The translations under genes and the position numbers were made by a program. This document shows positions 6,801-14,114 of a stretch of DNA of 16,928 bases, piece by piece (within the stretch, counting starts at the first letter, position 1; each line of letters opens with the position of its first letter). The stretch lies in assembly GCA_000398025.1 (NCBI GenBank), contig ASKX01000009.1, positions 1-16,928 of the forward strand, given 5' to 3'. This DNA comes from Candidatus Paceibacter normanii SCGC AAA255-P19. Its GTDB lineage: Bacteria; Patescibacteriota; Minisyncoccia; Minisyncoccales; Paceibacteraceae. The notes under the pieces were generated by a model. That model saw only the letters and a list, made by a program, of their open reading frames with translations, was not told the origin of the DNA and searched no databases.

Positions 6801-8051
6801 GGTAACATACTTGTCAACAGCTGCGGTAGCCGTGGCAATAGTGTTGCCACTAGGATCAGTCAAGATAAGATTGCCATAATCAGCGTCGTTAGCATTGCCA
6901 TTGTTGTACAAAACTAATTGGCTAACGTTAGCATCCTCATTACCGCCAGTTTCCGTAATTCGGAACTTGGTGGCTAAGTGACCAGTGGCTCCCACGTCAG
7001 CCGTAGAGGCACCGGGAGTCTGAAGAGTAACCGTAACTGTAGCTATATTAGCACCGGTGGTCAAGCTGAAAACACTACCTGCAATCGGGAAGGTTCCCGA
7101 AACTTCAGAGGTAGTGGTAATATCAGCTGCCGCGGCAACGCTAAATTTCATTGTCCCGGTAACAGCTGCAGCAGCAGTGTTTACTTTAACAGTAACTGAG
7201 GCAGTTGTTCCAGCAGCTACAATAATTGGGTTTGTAGTAAAGACTAAACTAGCCGTATTGTCAGCACTTAGAGAGCTAACGAAATTACCGTGGCGAACAC
7301 CATCAGCGTCAAAAACCGCAATACCAGCGATATTGGTATTAGCAGTTAGACCTGCTTTGGTAATAACCAAACCAGTAACCTCTGCATCTTCTCCTTCCGA
7401 GCCAGCCGCCAAGCTTACCTTTAACACGGAGTTGTAAGCCGTGCTATTGGAAACTACAGCAGCCGCTGGAGTATCAGCAGCCAAAGAAACAGTTAAACCG
7501 GCACCAGGAACTTCCTCTTCCTCCTCTTCTTCTTCCTCTTCCTCTTCTTCCTCTTCCTCTTCTTCTTGCTCAGCAGCAACTAAAAGAGTGTTTAGCTTAG
7601 CTCTGGTGGTGGAACCAACAAAGCCAGTTCCTGAAGTTAATCCCCAGGAGGCTAAACAATCAGCGGCATATTTCTCTTGGAACTTAACAACTCCTCCTTG
7701 GGTCAAAGGACCAAAGTAGGAAGTTTCATTACCAGAAGAACCTACGCCAGATGAAGCCACTTGAGTAGCTGAGTCGGAATTAAGGACAACCTGAAGGCAT
7801 TTGACATCATCTCCAGTCATTCCCAGTTTCAGGTTGCGGTCAAAAGAAGTAATAGTGCAACCAGTCACAGTGGGAGTAGTGCCTTCTAAAGCAGACAATT
7901 GAGCTTGGAGAGTTGTCAATTGAGCCATTAAGGTATCAATTTGAGCTTGAAGATCAGACGCTGTATCTCCCTGAGCTAAACCAGGGGCCATTGTCGCAGC
8001 CAAAGTCAAACCAGCAATAACAGCAATAATCTTTTTTGTTATACTAGACAT
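3867..8051 (-). CDS. S-layer-like giant surface protein with N-terminal peptidoglycan-binding-like module
   Basis: 1394 aa. Signal peptide at 1-26 (KKIIAVIAGLTLAATMAPGLA). Then a short coiled coil (SDLQAQIDTLMAQLTTLQAQL) and a PG_binding_1-like module to about residue 160, with CLQ, FQEKYA and GTGFVGSTTRAKLN motifs and a Cys pair. An 18-Glu linker follows. The rest is five to six Ala/Thr/Val-rich beta-sandwich-like modules of roughly 130-200 aa, recognisable by repeated phrases like AKFDVKA...(N)VTLK..DG. A Ca-binding-like loop DANGDGDFVD lies near residue 985. The C-terminus has an Asp/Gly-rich LDSDNGGAGADAVIDISDS stretch, dockerin-like in flavour. The gene looks more GC-rich and codon-biased than its neighbours, as expected for an abundant protein. 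No Shine-Dalgarno sequence precedes the ATG. Follows the sigma/DUF5667 genes and ends in a strong terminator. Main surface-layer subunit is inferred. Confidence 0.8.
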   Translation of the reverse strand: MSSITKKIIAVIAGLTLAATMAPGLAQGDTASDLQAQIDTLMAQLTTLQAQLSALEGTTPTVTGCTITSFDRNLKLGMTGDDVKCLQVVLNSDSATQVASSGVGSSGNETSYFGPLTQGGVVKFQEKYAADCLASWGLTSGTGFVGSTTRAKLNTLLVAAEQEEEEEEEEEEEEEEEEEEVPGAGLTVSLAADTPAAAVVSNSTAYNSVLKVSLAAGSEGEDAEVTGLVITKAGLTANTNIAGIAVFDADGVRHGNFVSSLSADNTASLVFTTNPIIVAAGTTASVTVKVNTAAAAVTGTMKFSVAAAADITTTSEVSGTFPIAGSVFSLTTGANIATVTVTLQTPGASTADVGATGHLATKFRITETGGNEDANVSQLVLYNNGNANDADYGNLILTDPSGNTIATATAAVDKYVTFTLDPAYTVERGTSKDLSIKLDVLGGSSNTIDLRLMESYDLVAEGATSGYGILTGSTLPTAAATNRVTINAGTVTVSKSVDSRSGKIAQGGKDVVLAKFDVKAFGEDFELRSFYYCVQNVTTALTGTLTVQDSAGTILYSVAGGSANYKTSAPTGATAGDWTKITLSNYQTIEAGTTETLSFVGDVSSAALNTDTYQVYITELYGKRLSTKDYYTASDTTSFGFNVSAPANSLTVEAVVLALAINASVPAQTIVGGATEAKIGSFVLQATAVENVNITSLALTLTGSGAASAFNGGPYTNVQLKTGDTLLGSAIASPATTVANTVSMALAVPAGGQKVIDVYASVGTTTGTDATLTKIATIAATGAESGATVTSPAFQNGQTVVVSSGGSLTLEVDTTNTPIKAVLPAGSLSNKIFQFKASADGVETLTLDKLYVGVKEYTYPASVITASTGNITNVTLKKSDGTVLAGPADPVNGQVGFAGLALSISKGVSAGLVVELDVNSTTAMTQGAKVFASPVYAEYTGTGGVTTQYGGVYTSYTVAAPGVFTVYNIGQFATSTALAPVPVRVDANGDGDFVDTVNGFTETTTYYTCVGAGSTLTLATDNACISPVTASGGGTVPGWIVPVRAAAGTVPAQVAFASNRMLLHDVEPVITLNAGSLSGTQSPQSGQDIAKFDVKADGQRPLLVKAISWSTSGSYDAASAHTGTLTGTAGTVAFTAIPGFEDTYTVTTAAPGTSGIKVTVTSGSTTLETFDNTTDTTAGVVAAMNGVSEYVTAVAGTGGAIGIGKTVTLAAAANNGGIYDWKVQINDVDQTGTLYAQYGTTAVDTFFLVSASGLRTNSGTNLTFVFTTPVEISAAGTVTFEVNCNTSAVRAGTGTQTRTAGVFIEGTKGDGQWLGGLADQVAATTLGGLRWDYINLAATYGATGTVTAGTLLATTSGGVAGRAICLDSDNGGAGADAVIDISDSYRINGNTLSY
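7512..7565 (-). repeat. GAA/GAG microsatellite encoding 18 glutamates
   Basis: 54 bases of GAR codons in irregular GAA/GAG order encode a continuous poly-Glu linker between the wall-binding module and the first beta-domain. The mixed codons lower, but do not remove, the chance of replication slippage. Opposite-strand frames read it as poly-Ser and are artefacts. Confidence 0.9.
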
Positions 8052-8093
8052 TTTTTTCGATAATCAGTAATTAATAGTTAATAATTTATTTTT

Positions 8094-8143
8094 CTCGTCG
8101 CGCCGACCTTTGATCTTCGCGACCAAAGCTTTTGAGTCACGAG
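8094..8143. repeat. GC-rich nested palindrome in the leader before the S-layer-like gene
   Basis: Outer arms CTCGT (8094-8098) and ACGAG (8139-8143) enclose CTTTG (8108-8112) and CAAAG (8124-8128). The patch is distinctly GC-rich within AT-rich spacer. No T-run follows on the minus strand. Could be an mRNA-stabilising hairpin, a protein-binding site, or an insertion of a small repeat. Confidence 0.4.
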
Positions 8144-8171
8144 GATCGCAACGCTCATTTTTTTAGTTATT

Positions 8172-8888
8172 TTATTGATGATTGCTTAAAAGTAAAATCT
8201 TTTCAAGAGCCCCCCAATAGTTTTGGTTTTGATAATCTTCTTTGGCTTCAGCAAAAAGCTCTTGCTGCCCTTCAGTCAAGCTAGCTTTTTCTAAATCTTT
8301 TATCAAGATCTCCACCACTGTCTTTTCAGTTGGCTCGTCTGATTCCTCTTCTGGTTCCAAGCCCAAAGAAGCCAAAACCTCTCCTTCTTTTTCTTTAATC
8401 ACTTGAAGTTCGGGGGCAATCTTTTTGGCTATTTGAACTGCTTCCTCTTCTGATTTGTTTTTAATGATATTCGCCACCTCTTTTTTGGCTTCGTTTTTGG
8501 TGGCCGCCAACTCTCTCAAAGCTGAAGACAGCTTTTCTACTTGATTGGCTTTAACAATCTTGCTTAATTCCTCTAATCTTTCATTGGCCAATTTTAGCTG
8601 AAAATTGGGTTTTTCTGCCCCGGAAACGAAAACTGCCTGGCTTTTCTCAGTAATTTTTTTAATTGGGTACAAGAGATCGCCAGGCAGAGAATTTTGGGCA
8701 AATCCCAAAAAGCCAAAGATGACAAAAACAACAATTAAGCCAGCATAGGCTGGCTTAAAGATGAAGAAGGGATTTAAAGCTGGTCTCTCAACTCCTAAAA
8801 TCTGAGTTTTAGTTAAAGAAACCCAATTTCCATTGGGTTTAATTTCTTTAAGTCCTTGTAATTTTTTGATAACCTCAGCTTCGTACAT
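8172..8888 (-). CDS. DUF5667-type single-pass membrane protein, putative anti-sigma factor
   Basis: 238 aa from the ATG at 8888. The N-terminus (YEAEVIKKLQGLKEIKPNGNW, then VSLTKTQIL) resembles the short cytoplasmic motif of DUF5667 proteins. One membrane helix lies at about 48-67 (YAGLIVVFVIFGFLGFAQ), followed at once by the family-like SLPGDLLYPIKKITEK. The C-terminal half is charged and helical, with a Glu-rich linker, and would lie outside the cell. The frame is open to a TTG at 8987 that overlaps the sigma stop by 8 bases. The ATG is preferred because the conserved motif starts there, but a coupled TTG start cannot be excluded. Being next to an ECF sigma factor, it is inferred to hold that factor at the membrane. 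No ZAS zinc motif (HxxxCxxC) is seen. Confidence 0.7.
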   Translation of the reverse strand: MYEAEVIKKLQGLKEIKPNGNWVSLTKTQILGVERPALNPFFIFKPAYAGLIVVFVIFGFLGFAQNSLPGDLLYPIKKITEKSQAVFVSGAEKPNFQLKLANERLEELSKIVKANQVEKLSSALRELAATKNEAKKEVANIIKNKSEEEAVQIAKKIAPELQVIKEKEGEVLASLGLEPEEESDEPTEKTVVEILIKDLEKASLTEGQQELFAEAKEDYQNQNYWGALEKILLLSNHQ

Positions 8889-8979
8889 TAAAAAAGAGAA
8901 ATACCCTTTATAGGGCTTACTAAAGCTATGACGGAAAACCCTGTAGTATATTACACCTCTCAATGATTGACTTACGAAA

Positions 8980-9516
8980 TCAATCAAGTTGTTTTCGAAG
9001 GGCCTTTAAGGCCCGATGCAAAAGCACTCTAGTGGCTTCTTCTGACCGCTCCAACAACTTGGCTACTTCTGGCACCGGCAGGTCGTCCAAATAATACCAG
9101 ATGACCACATTTTGATAGTCCTCTTTAAGGTTGTTTATAGCCAACCTCACCTGCTCCATGTCTGAGTTCAACATAGCCATTTCCTCTAAATCGCTCTTAG
9201 GATCAATAATTGAAGCATATTCAACCGAAACAATTTGTGTCCTACCTTTTTCTCGATAATGGTCAGTAACTAAATTGCGGGCGATTCGGTATAAAAAGGC
9301 CTGAGGATTTTCAATATTATTGGTTTTAGTCGATGAACTTTGTTCATCTCCACGCTTCGCTGGCGCTTGCGTCATTGATTTAAAAGCCCGTAAAAATGTC
9401 TCCGAAGATAAATCCTCAGCCACGTCTTTGGAGCTCACTTTTAAGAAGATAAAACGGTATATTTTATCAATATATTGGTCGTAGATTTTACTGAATTCTT
9501 TCCGTGGATTGGCCAT
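8980..9516 (-). CDS. ECF-family RNA polymerase sigma factor
   Basis: 178 aa from the ATG at 9516. Region 2 runs from EFSKIYDQYIDKIYRFIF through DVAEDLSSETFLRAFKS to AFLYRIARNLVTDHYRE. Region 4 has INNLKEDYQNVVIWYYLDDL and a helix-turn-helix EVAKLLERSEEATRVLLHRAL. Between regions 2.2 and 2.3 is an unusual 12-14 residue hydrophilic insert (APAKRGDEQSSST) encoded by a palindromic repeat element. The frame extends to a TTG at 9543, but that codon lies in the loop of a hairpin, so the ATG is preferred. It lies 60 bases after the DeoR-type gene and 91 bases before the DUF5667 gene. It likely directs transcription of cell-envelope genes; the regulon is not visible here. Confidence 0.85.
   Translation of the reverse strand: MANPRKEFSKIYDQYIDKIYRFIFLKVSSKDVAEDLSSETFLRAFKSMTQAPAKRGDEQSSSTKTNNIENPQAFLYRIARNLVTDHYREKGRTQIVSVEYASIIDPKSDLEEMAMLNSDMEQVRLAINNLKEDYQNVVIWYYLDDLPVPEVAKLLERSEEATRVLLHRALKALRKQLD
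9328..9373 (-). repeat. In-frame palindromic element inside the sigma factor gene (copy B)
   Basis: A perfect 7-bp hairpin GATGAAC/GTTCATC (9332-9338 / 9342-9348) sits beside GCTTCGCTGGCGCTTGCG. Shared with the copy at 9601-9656: AGTCGA, then a stem of different sequence, then TCTCCAC, C or G, CTTCGCT. It encodes PAKRGDEQSSST in the sigma loop. Confidence 0.65.
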
Positions 9517-9533
9517 AAAATAATGAATGAAAT

Positions 9534-9579
9534 GGTAGGACAAGCGTCCTACCTACATACTCTATGTATGTCCTACCTA
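9534..9579 (-). promoter_or_regulatory. Hairpin pair between the DeoR-type and sigma genes
   Basis: GGTAGGAC (9534-9541) and GTCCTACC (9546-9553) form a perfect 8-bp stem with a 4-base loop. ACATAC (9555-9560) and GTATGT (9566-9571) form a second stem. GTCCTACCTA occurs twice as a 10-bp direct repeat (9546-9555, 9570-9579). In the transcript the strong stem precedes a moderately U-rich stretch. Possible attenuator, processing site or repressor operator. Confidence 0.5.
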
Positions 9580-10122
9580 AACTTCGGTCCTTTTCAACTG
9601 AGTCGAAGAAGATAAATCTTCTTCTCCACCCTTCGCTCGGCTTTGCCTCGCTCGGGTATAATAAGTATCATTCCTCTCCCCCATTCTCTCAATTGCTCCC
9701 TCGCGCAAAAGAAACTCAAAATCCCTTCGCAGGGTTCTTTTGGTTACTTGGGGAAAAATTACTTTAAACTCGCCAACTTGGGCTTTACCTTTGGTTTTCA
9801 AAATTTCTAAAATCTTTTCCTGTCTTTGAGCAGCTGAATTAATAAAAAATTCTTTTGGTTTTTCTTTCTTTTGAAAATCTGACTCTCCCCTCAGCTTACT
9901 ATATTCTTCTTGTATTTTCAATAGTTCAACCGGGCTCACCCAGTTCTGAGTTCTGGCTACTTCAAAAAAAGTGTCTAAGGCTTCCAAATCTTTTGAGTTG
10001 GGTTTGGCCAAAATCTCATCTGCCAACTCTCTCATTTTATATCTCAAAGGCTCCTTTTTGGGAAAAAGCAAAGTCATCTTATAAAGCGTATTCGTCAATT
10101 GAATTAAAAACTCCTTTTCCAT
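9577..10122 (-). CDS. DeoR-type helix-turn-helix regulator
   Basis: 181 aa. The N-terminal half (1-90) is helical and not assigned to a family (ALDTFFEVARTQNWVSPVEL). The C-terminal half carries a DeoR-like winged helix: RQEKILEILKTKGKAQVGEF, then TKRTLRRDFEFLLREGAIER, which matches the recognition helix and wing of DeoR proteins, but placed at the C-terminus rather than the N-terminus. No sugar-phosphate effector domain is present, so it is not a classical DeoR. The tail SRAKGGEEDLSSSTQ is encoded by a palindromic repeat element and looks added. The ATG lies one base after the stop of the 1298-aa gene (TAAaATG), so translation is likely coupled. Probably regulates this surface-protein operon; inferred from position only. 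Confidence 0.7.
   Translation of the reverse strand: MEKEFLIQLTNTLYKMTLLFPKKEPLRYKMRELADEILAKPNSKDLEALDTFFEVARTQNWVSPVELLKIQEEYSKLRGESDFQKKEKPKEFFINSAAQRQEKILEILKTKGKAQVGEFKVIFPQVTKRTLRRDFEFLLREGAIERMGERNDTYYTRARQSRAKGGEEDLSSSTQLKRTEV
9601..9656 (-). repeat. In-frame palindromic element at the end of the DeoR-type gene (copy A)
   Basis: A perfect 9-bp hairpin GAAGAAGAT/ATCTTCTTC (9605-9613 / 9616-9624) is flanked by AGTCGA on one side and TCTCCACCCTTCGCTCGG plus GCCTCGCTCGGG on the other. It shares its outline and its reading frame with copy B in the sigma gene. The stem sequence differs, but pairing is kept on both sides. Confidence 0.65.
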
Positions 10123-10123
10123 T

Positions 10124-13100
10124 TTAAGGACAAAGATTCTCTGAACAAAAATCTGAACAAATCATTGGCGAGGAATAACTTTTGAAACCACAATTTTCAA
10201 ATGTTAAATTCTCCACCTGAGGACATTCATCTAATATATAAATAGCATGCTTGTCAATATTTTGGAAGGTGGCATTTTTAATTATTGAATTAGAGTTTTC
10301 TAAATAGATACCCGGACCAGGGCTATTTCTTAGGGTTAGATTATTAAAAGTAACCTGGCTTTCTTCAATATAAATAGCGGGTTTGGAACCCTCAAAGGGA
10401 ACATATTCTCCGCCATTTTCAACAATTACGTTTTCTAAGATTGAATTTTGACTAGTGGAATAAAAATAAATCCAATCCCAATATCCCGGGCAAGGATCTA
10501 AAGAACAATCAGCTAAAGAAGTGAAGGTAATTAGCTCGGCTGGCGGTATTCCTTGAGCTAAAAGCTCTCCTCTAATTCTCAATTGGGCGTCCTCATCCAT
10601 TTTTACTGTTACTCCCGGCTCAATGGTCAAAGTTTTATCCTCCAAAACTTCTACAACATTCCAAAAAACATAAGGAAGCTGATTTTTGAATAAAGTAAGG
10701 TCGCTGTCAATCTGGCCAGTAATTACAATGCCATCTTGAGTGTTGTTTTGGCCCTGATTTGATTTGAAGACAACCTGAGGCACGCTCCAAACTGGATACT
10801 TATTTTCTTCAAAGTTATTGTTTTCAATCAAAGGCGCCATTCCTTCTGTAGTGTAGGGAACGTAAATCCCATAATAATGGTCTTTGAAAACGGAATTTTT
10901 GACGGTCGGCTGGCCGCCTTCAATTTCAATCCCGATGGTATTAGATCCGATTGAGAAAGAACCTAGAAAATTTATATTATCAATTTCTGAATTAGGAGAA
11001 TTTTCCAATCTTAATCCTCGTTGAGGATAGTCTTCAACAATTGAATTTTTAAACGTGACTGAAGATTCTTTCACTAAAACGCTGGTGGATTTTCCAAATT
11101 GCAAAGCACTGGTTTCGGCATATTTAATCTTTACCTGGTTTAATTCAGAATCATTACTGGTCGGGCTAAAATAAATTCCCATCCAGCAATCCTCTTCGGC
11201 CAACCTGGTGAAGATAATTTTGTTTTCTTCATTGCCGATTGCTTTCAGGGTGCCGTCTATTTCCACTCTGCTTAACTCCTCAAATTTTAACACTACTCCA
11301 GGTTCAATGGTTAAAGTTTTTCCCTCAGGAACAACTAAATTTTGGCCTTGACCTAAAAGATAAGAAGAACCTAAAAGAGTTAAGGTAATTTCAGAAAAGT
11401 CGTCAAAAGGTAAATTGCCAATGATCTCAGTTTGAGTTTTGGAAACTGAATTCTCCGCTTTTGGTGTGCCATAAATTGAGTACTGCTCTCCCTCTTTTTC
11501 AGCGCTCAAGCCATTGCGAATAACTAAATTATTATTCGCCCAGTTACTAGTTGTTGTTCCTGTTTCGCTCGAGTTGATTCTCTCCATACTAACGTAACCC
11601 GGACTAGCCTGACCAGCCGGCCAATTATTTTCTTCCGAACAAACGGTCTGGTCAATTAAATTATCGTGGGAGTCGTAAAGCGATAAAATTTCGCAAGTGG
11701 TATTTGATAAACCGTAACCAGTGAACTCCCCCGTCCAATCAGCTATTTCAGAAGTTGTATTGTTATCAGTCCTTTCAATTAAATAAAAACTTTGGGCTGG
11801 AACGGTGCCAGTTAAAATTAATTCAGGACCCTCGGCGTCAGAGGATTTTAATTTAGAATTAGTTAAATTTATACCTGTGTCGGTGTTGTTATAAAGCTCA
11901 ATCCATTCATCGTTTGCATCAGCTTTGGTTCCCATCCAAGCAATTTCGTTTATCACTACAGCTAAAGGAGAAATTTCTTCGTATACTGGCTCCGGTTCTG
12001 GCGGTTCCTCCTCTTCCTCCTCTTCTTCTTCCTCTTCTTCTTCGCCCTCTGGCTCTTCTTCCGGCGGTAAACTCGAAGTTTGACTTAAAGAATTGGTTGG
12101 CGAGGGATCTTCGCTCAAAACAAAATCTTGATAGTTGTCATCTGTGTCTGATAGCTCTTCTCCATTTTTAATTCTTTCTAAGCTTTTTCCAGTCGTTAAA
12201 CCGTTTTCTAAAACCACCCCTGTTCCCTCCACTGCCTCTGAAGGTGGTTGTTTCTCAGAAGAGCCCCAACTAACTCGATCTTTAATATTGTCTTGGCCGT
12301 CGGTGATGATAATGCCGCTAGTGGAGGTTAGTTGACTGGCAAAAGCGGCGTCAGCAGTAATGCCCTCTATCTCGCCGCCGACCAAAAGAAAGTAACCTTT
12401 AACTGAAATATCTTTACCAAGCTCAATTATTTTCTCGGTAACTTTATTGCTGGAATTAACTAATTTCAATTTAAAATTATACTGATTAAGAGAAACTTTT
12501 TGGTCGTTCGGATTATATAATTCAATAAATTCATTTTCTGCCTTGTCCCAACCCACACAAATTTCAGAGATTAAAATTTTGGGCAAAGTAGTATCAGGAG
12601 AAAACCCGCCTATGACAGGAGCTGACGGCGGAGGCGAGGGTTCCGGCTCTTTTTGGTCTCCTTCGCTTTCTCCATTTTCTCCATTTTCTCCAGAATCTAT
12701 TTCTGTCAGTTGAGGCTCAACTTCAACTGTTGGCTCTGCTGTGGGAACTTCTACTAATTCTCCTACAGAAGAATCCTGTGGCTCTGTTCCCTCTGCTATT
12801 TGGACCATCTCAATTACTTCTTGACTAATCACATCGACTCTTTCTGAAATGTCATCAAGTATTTCCTGAATTTCGGCTAAAGTAATCTTCGGCTCTGGCT
12901 CTGGCTCCGGTTGAACTTGTTTAGGTGAATCCTCAACAGTCTCCTTAACAGCCTCTACCTCTTCAGCTTCCTGAATAATCCCCTCTTTCGTCTCTTTAAT
13001 AGTCAAAGTCTCTAGCCCCTCATCGACTTTCGGAGTCCCGACCTCCGAAAATTCTCCAGTTTCAACTAAAGCTGCAGGTGAGAAAATTTTTGAGAAAAAC

Positions 13101-14020
13101 GATTTTATTTTATTCCAAGTATCAACTAAATTCAGCGACTCTCCTGTAACTTTAGTAATAATAACTTCGACATCTTTAATTGTGCTTTCTATGGGTTGCA
13201 ATATGTATCTCTCCCAAAAACTTAGAGGTTTTATCCCAAAATCCGGCACCTCCTCCGGAAAATCAATTTTAATTGAGGGATTACCGACCCATTCGTAATT
13301 TTCGACTATGCCACGAATATCAACGATAAAAGGAGGCAAATCGTGAGTAAGTTCGGTGTATGTTCCCCATGTACCTCCAATACTCTGCTTGTTTTCTGGA
13401 AGCTCAAGTGAATTTGGCGAATAAAATCTTATTAAAATTTCTCCGCTTTCAGCGTTAGTTGGTTGAAAAATTATAATGTATTGGAAAATAACTCTTTTTT
13501 CCTCTCCTTTTTGTGAAATATATTTAAATTCTACTGCTCCGGGCGTTGCTCTAATTTCTTTTTGAAGTAAAGCGTCCATTCCATATGCGACTGCTCTTTT
13601 CACACTTTCTTTTTCAAGCTCTCCAAAAACACTCCCAAATCCTTGACCTAAAAATATCCGGGCCATTTTTATTACGTTTTTTATTATTTTTCCAGTAACT
13701 TCTATCGGAGCATCTACCAAAAGATGACTTAACGCTTGAACTCTGACTGCTTCTCGCATAATATTCGGCACCGCACTTTCTTTGGGAGTAGAATAAACGG
13801 AACTCATCAAATTTTCCCATTCGGAATGAAAAATGCCAATCAGCGATCTTATCAATAATTGAACTTTGTTCTCGGGCAATTCTAAATATTTTCCGGCCTC
13901 TCTCGGAGTAATTTCCTCAAATGTTTCTGCTAAACAAATTTTTGGTAAAACCAAAAAACACGCTATAGAAATTAGCAGAAAAATACTTAAAAATCGCTTA
14001 TTCCCTAAGCAATTTCTCAT
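10124..14020 (-). CDS. Large secreted protein with two lamin-tail domains and a beta-helix
   Basis: 1298 aa. Signal peptide at 1-31 (FLSIFLLISIACFLVLPKICLA). Residues 32-310 form an unassigned domain. About 330-470 is a Glu/Pro/Ser-rich disordered stalk. Lamin-tail domain 1 spans about 477-640 (ILISEICVGW...NEFIELYNPNDQKVSL). A poly-Glu/Pro linker lies at about 650-680. Lamin-tail domain 2 spans about 687-850 (VVINEIAWMGT...NDEWIELYNNTD). From about 873 to the end is a right-handed beta-helix with twice-repeated TLTIEPGV and many short PbH1-like N/V/F ladders (NSIVEDYPQRGLRLENS, NNFEENKY). The C-terminal tail has several Cys (CSDFCSENLCP). Such architectures are found on bacterial surfaces; carbohydrate binding is typical of beta-helices but no catalytic residues were identified. 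First gene of the block running into the DeoR-type and sigma genes. Confidence 0.8.
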   Translation of the reverse strand: MRNCLGNKRFLSIFLLISIACFLVLPKICLAETFEEITPREAGKYLELPENKVQLLIRSLIGIFHSEWENLMSSVYSTPKESAVPNIMREAVRVQALSHLLVDAPIEVTGKIIKNVIKMARIFLGQGFGSVFGELEKESVKRAVAYGMDALLQKEIRATPGAVEFKYISQKGEEKRVIFQYIIIFQPTNAESGEILIRFYSPNSLELPENKQSIGGTWGTYTELTHDLPPFIVDIRGIVENYEWVGNPSIKIDFPEEVPDFGIKPLSFWERYILQPIESTIKDVEVIITKVTGESLNLVDTWNKIKSFFSKIFSPAALVETGEFSEVGTPKVDEGLETLTIKETKEGIIQEAEEVEAVKETVEDSPKQVQPEPEPEPKITLAEIQEILDDISERVDVISQEVIEMVQIAEGTEPQDSSVGELVEVPTAEPTVEVEPQLTEIDSGENGENGESEGDQKEPEPSPPPSAPVIGGFSPDTTLPKILISEICVGWDKAENEFIELYNPNDQKVSLNQYNFKLKLVNSSNKVTEKIIELGKDISVKGYFLLVGGEIEGITADAAFASQLTSTSGIIITDGQDNIKDRVSWGSSEKQPPSEAVEGTGVVLENGLTTGKSLERIKNGEELSDTDDNYQDFVLSEDPSPTNSLSQTSSLPPEEEPEGEEEEEEEEEEEEEPPEPEPVYEEISPLAVVINEIAWMGTKADANDEWIELYNNTDTGINLTNSKLKSSDAEGPELILTGTVPAQSFYLIERTDNNTTSEIADWTGEFTGYGLSNTTCEILSLYDSHDNLIDQTVCSEENNWPAGQASPGYVSMERINSSETGTTTSNWANNNLVIRNGLSAEKEGEQYSIYGTPKAENSVSKTQTEIIGNLPFDDFSEITLTLLGSSYLLGQGQNLVVPEGKTLTIEPGVVLKFEELSRVEIDGTLKAIGNEENKIIFTRLAEEDCWMGIYFSPTSNDSELNQVKIKYAETSALQFGKSTSVLVKESSVTFKNSIVEDYPQRGLRLENSPNSEIDNINFLGSFSIGSNTIGIEIEGGQPTVKNSVFKDHYYGIYVPYTTEGMAPLIENNNFEENKYPVWSVPQVVFKSNQGQNNTQDGIVITGQIDSDLTLFKNQLPYVFWNVVEVLEDKTLTIEPGVTVKMDEDAQLRIRGELLAQGIPPAELITFTSLADCSLDPCPGYWDWIYFYSTSQNSILENVIVENGGEYVPFEGSKPAIYIEESQVTFNNLTLRNSPGPGIYLENSNSIIKNATFQNIDKHAIYILDECPQVENLTFENCGFKSYSSPMICSDFCSENLCP
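12003..12062 (-). repeat. Glu/Pro-rich low-complexity linker
   Basis: A run of GAR codons, broken by a few Gly and Pro codons, encodes a poly-Glu stretch flanked by PEPEP between the two lamin-tail domains. Same linker type as in the S-layer-like protein. Confidence 0.8.
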
Positions 14021-14114
14021 TAAAAAATTTATTTCAGTTATTGAATTTTTATTTTATCTTTTGAAAGAGCTTTGTTGTACCTCTCTCTAGCCGAGGCTCG
14101 CTTTAATAAAAGAG

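Noticed and set aside
4129..7719. Plus-strand frames opposite the S-layer-like gene, including one with poly-Ser
   Set aside because: They are low-complexity mirror frames of a long codon-biased gene, without start signals or domains.
8078..8158. 26-codon minus-strand frame starting at ATG 8158
   Set aside because: It lies wholly in the GC-rich palindromic patch, has no ribosome-binding site and no recognisable peptide features.
9517..9543. TTG start at 9543 for the sigma factor
   Set aside because: It falls in the loop of a perfect 8-bp hairpin; the ATG at 9516 fits the usual ECF N-terminus better.
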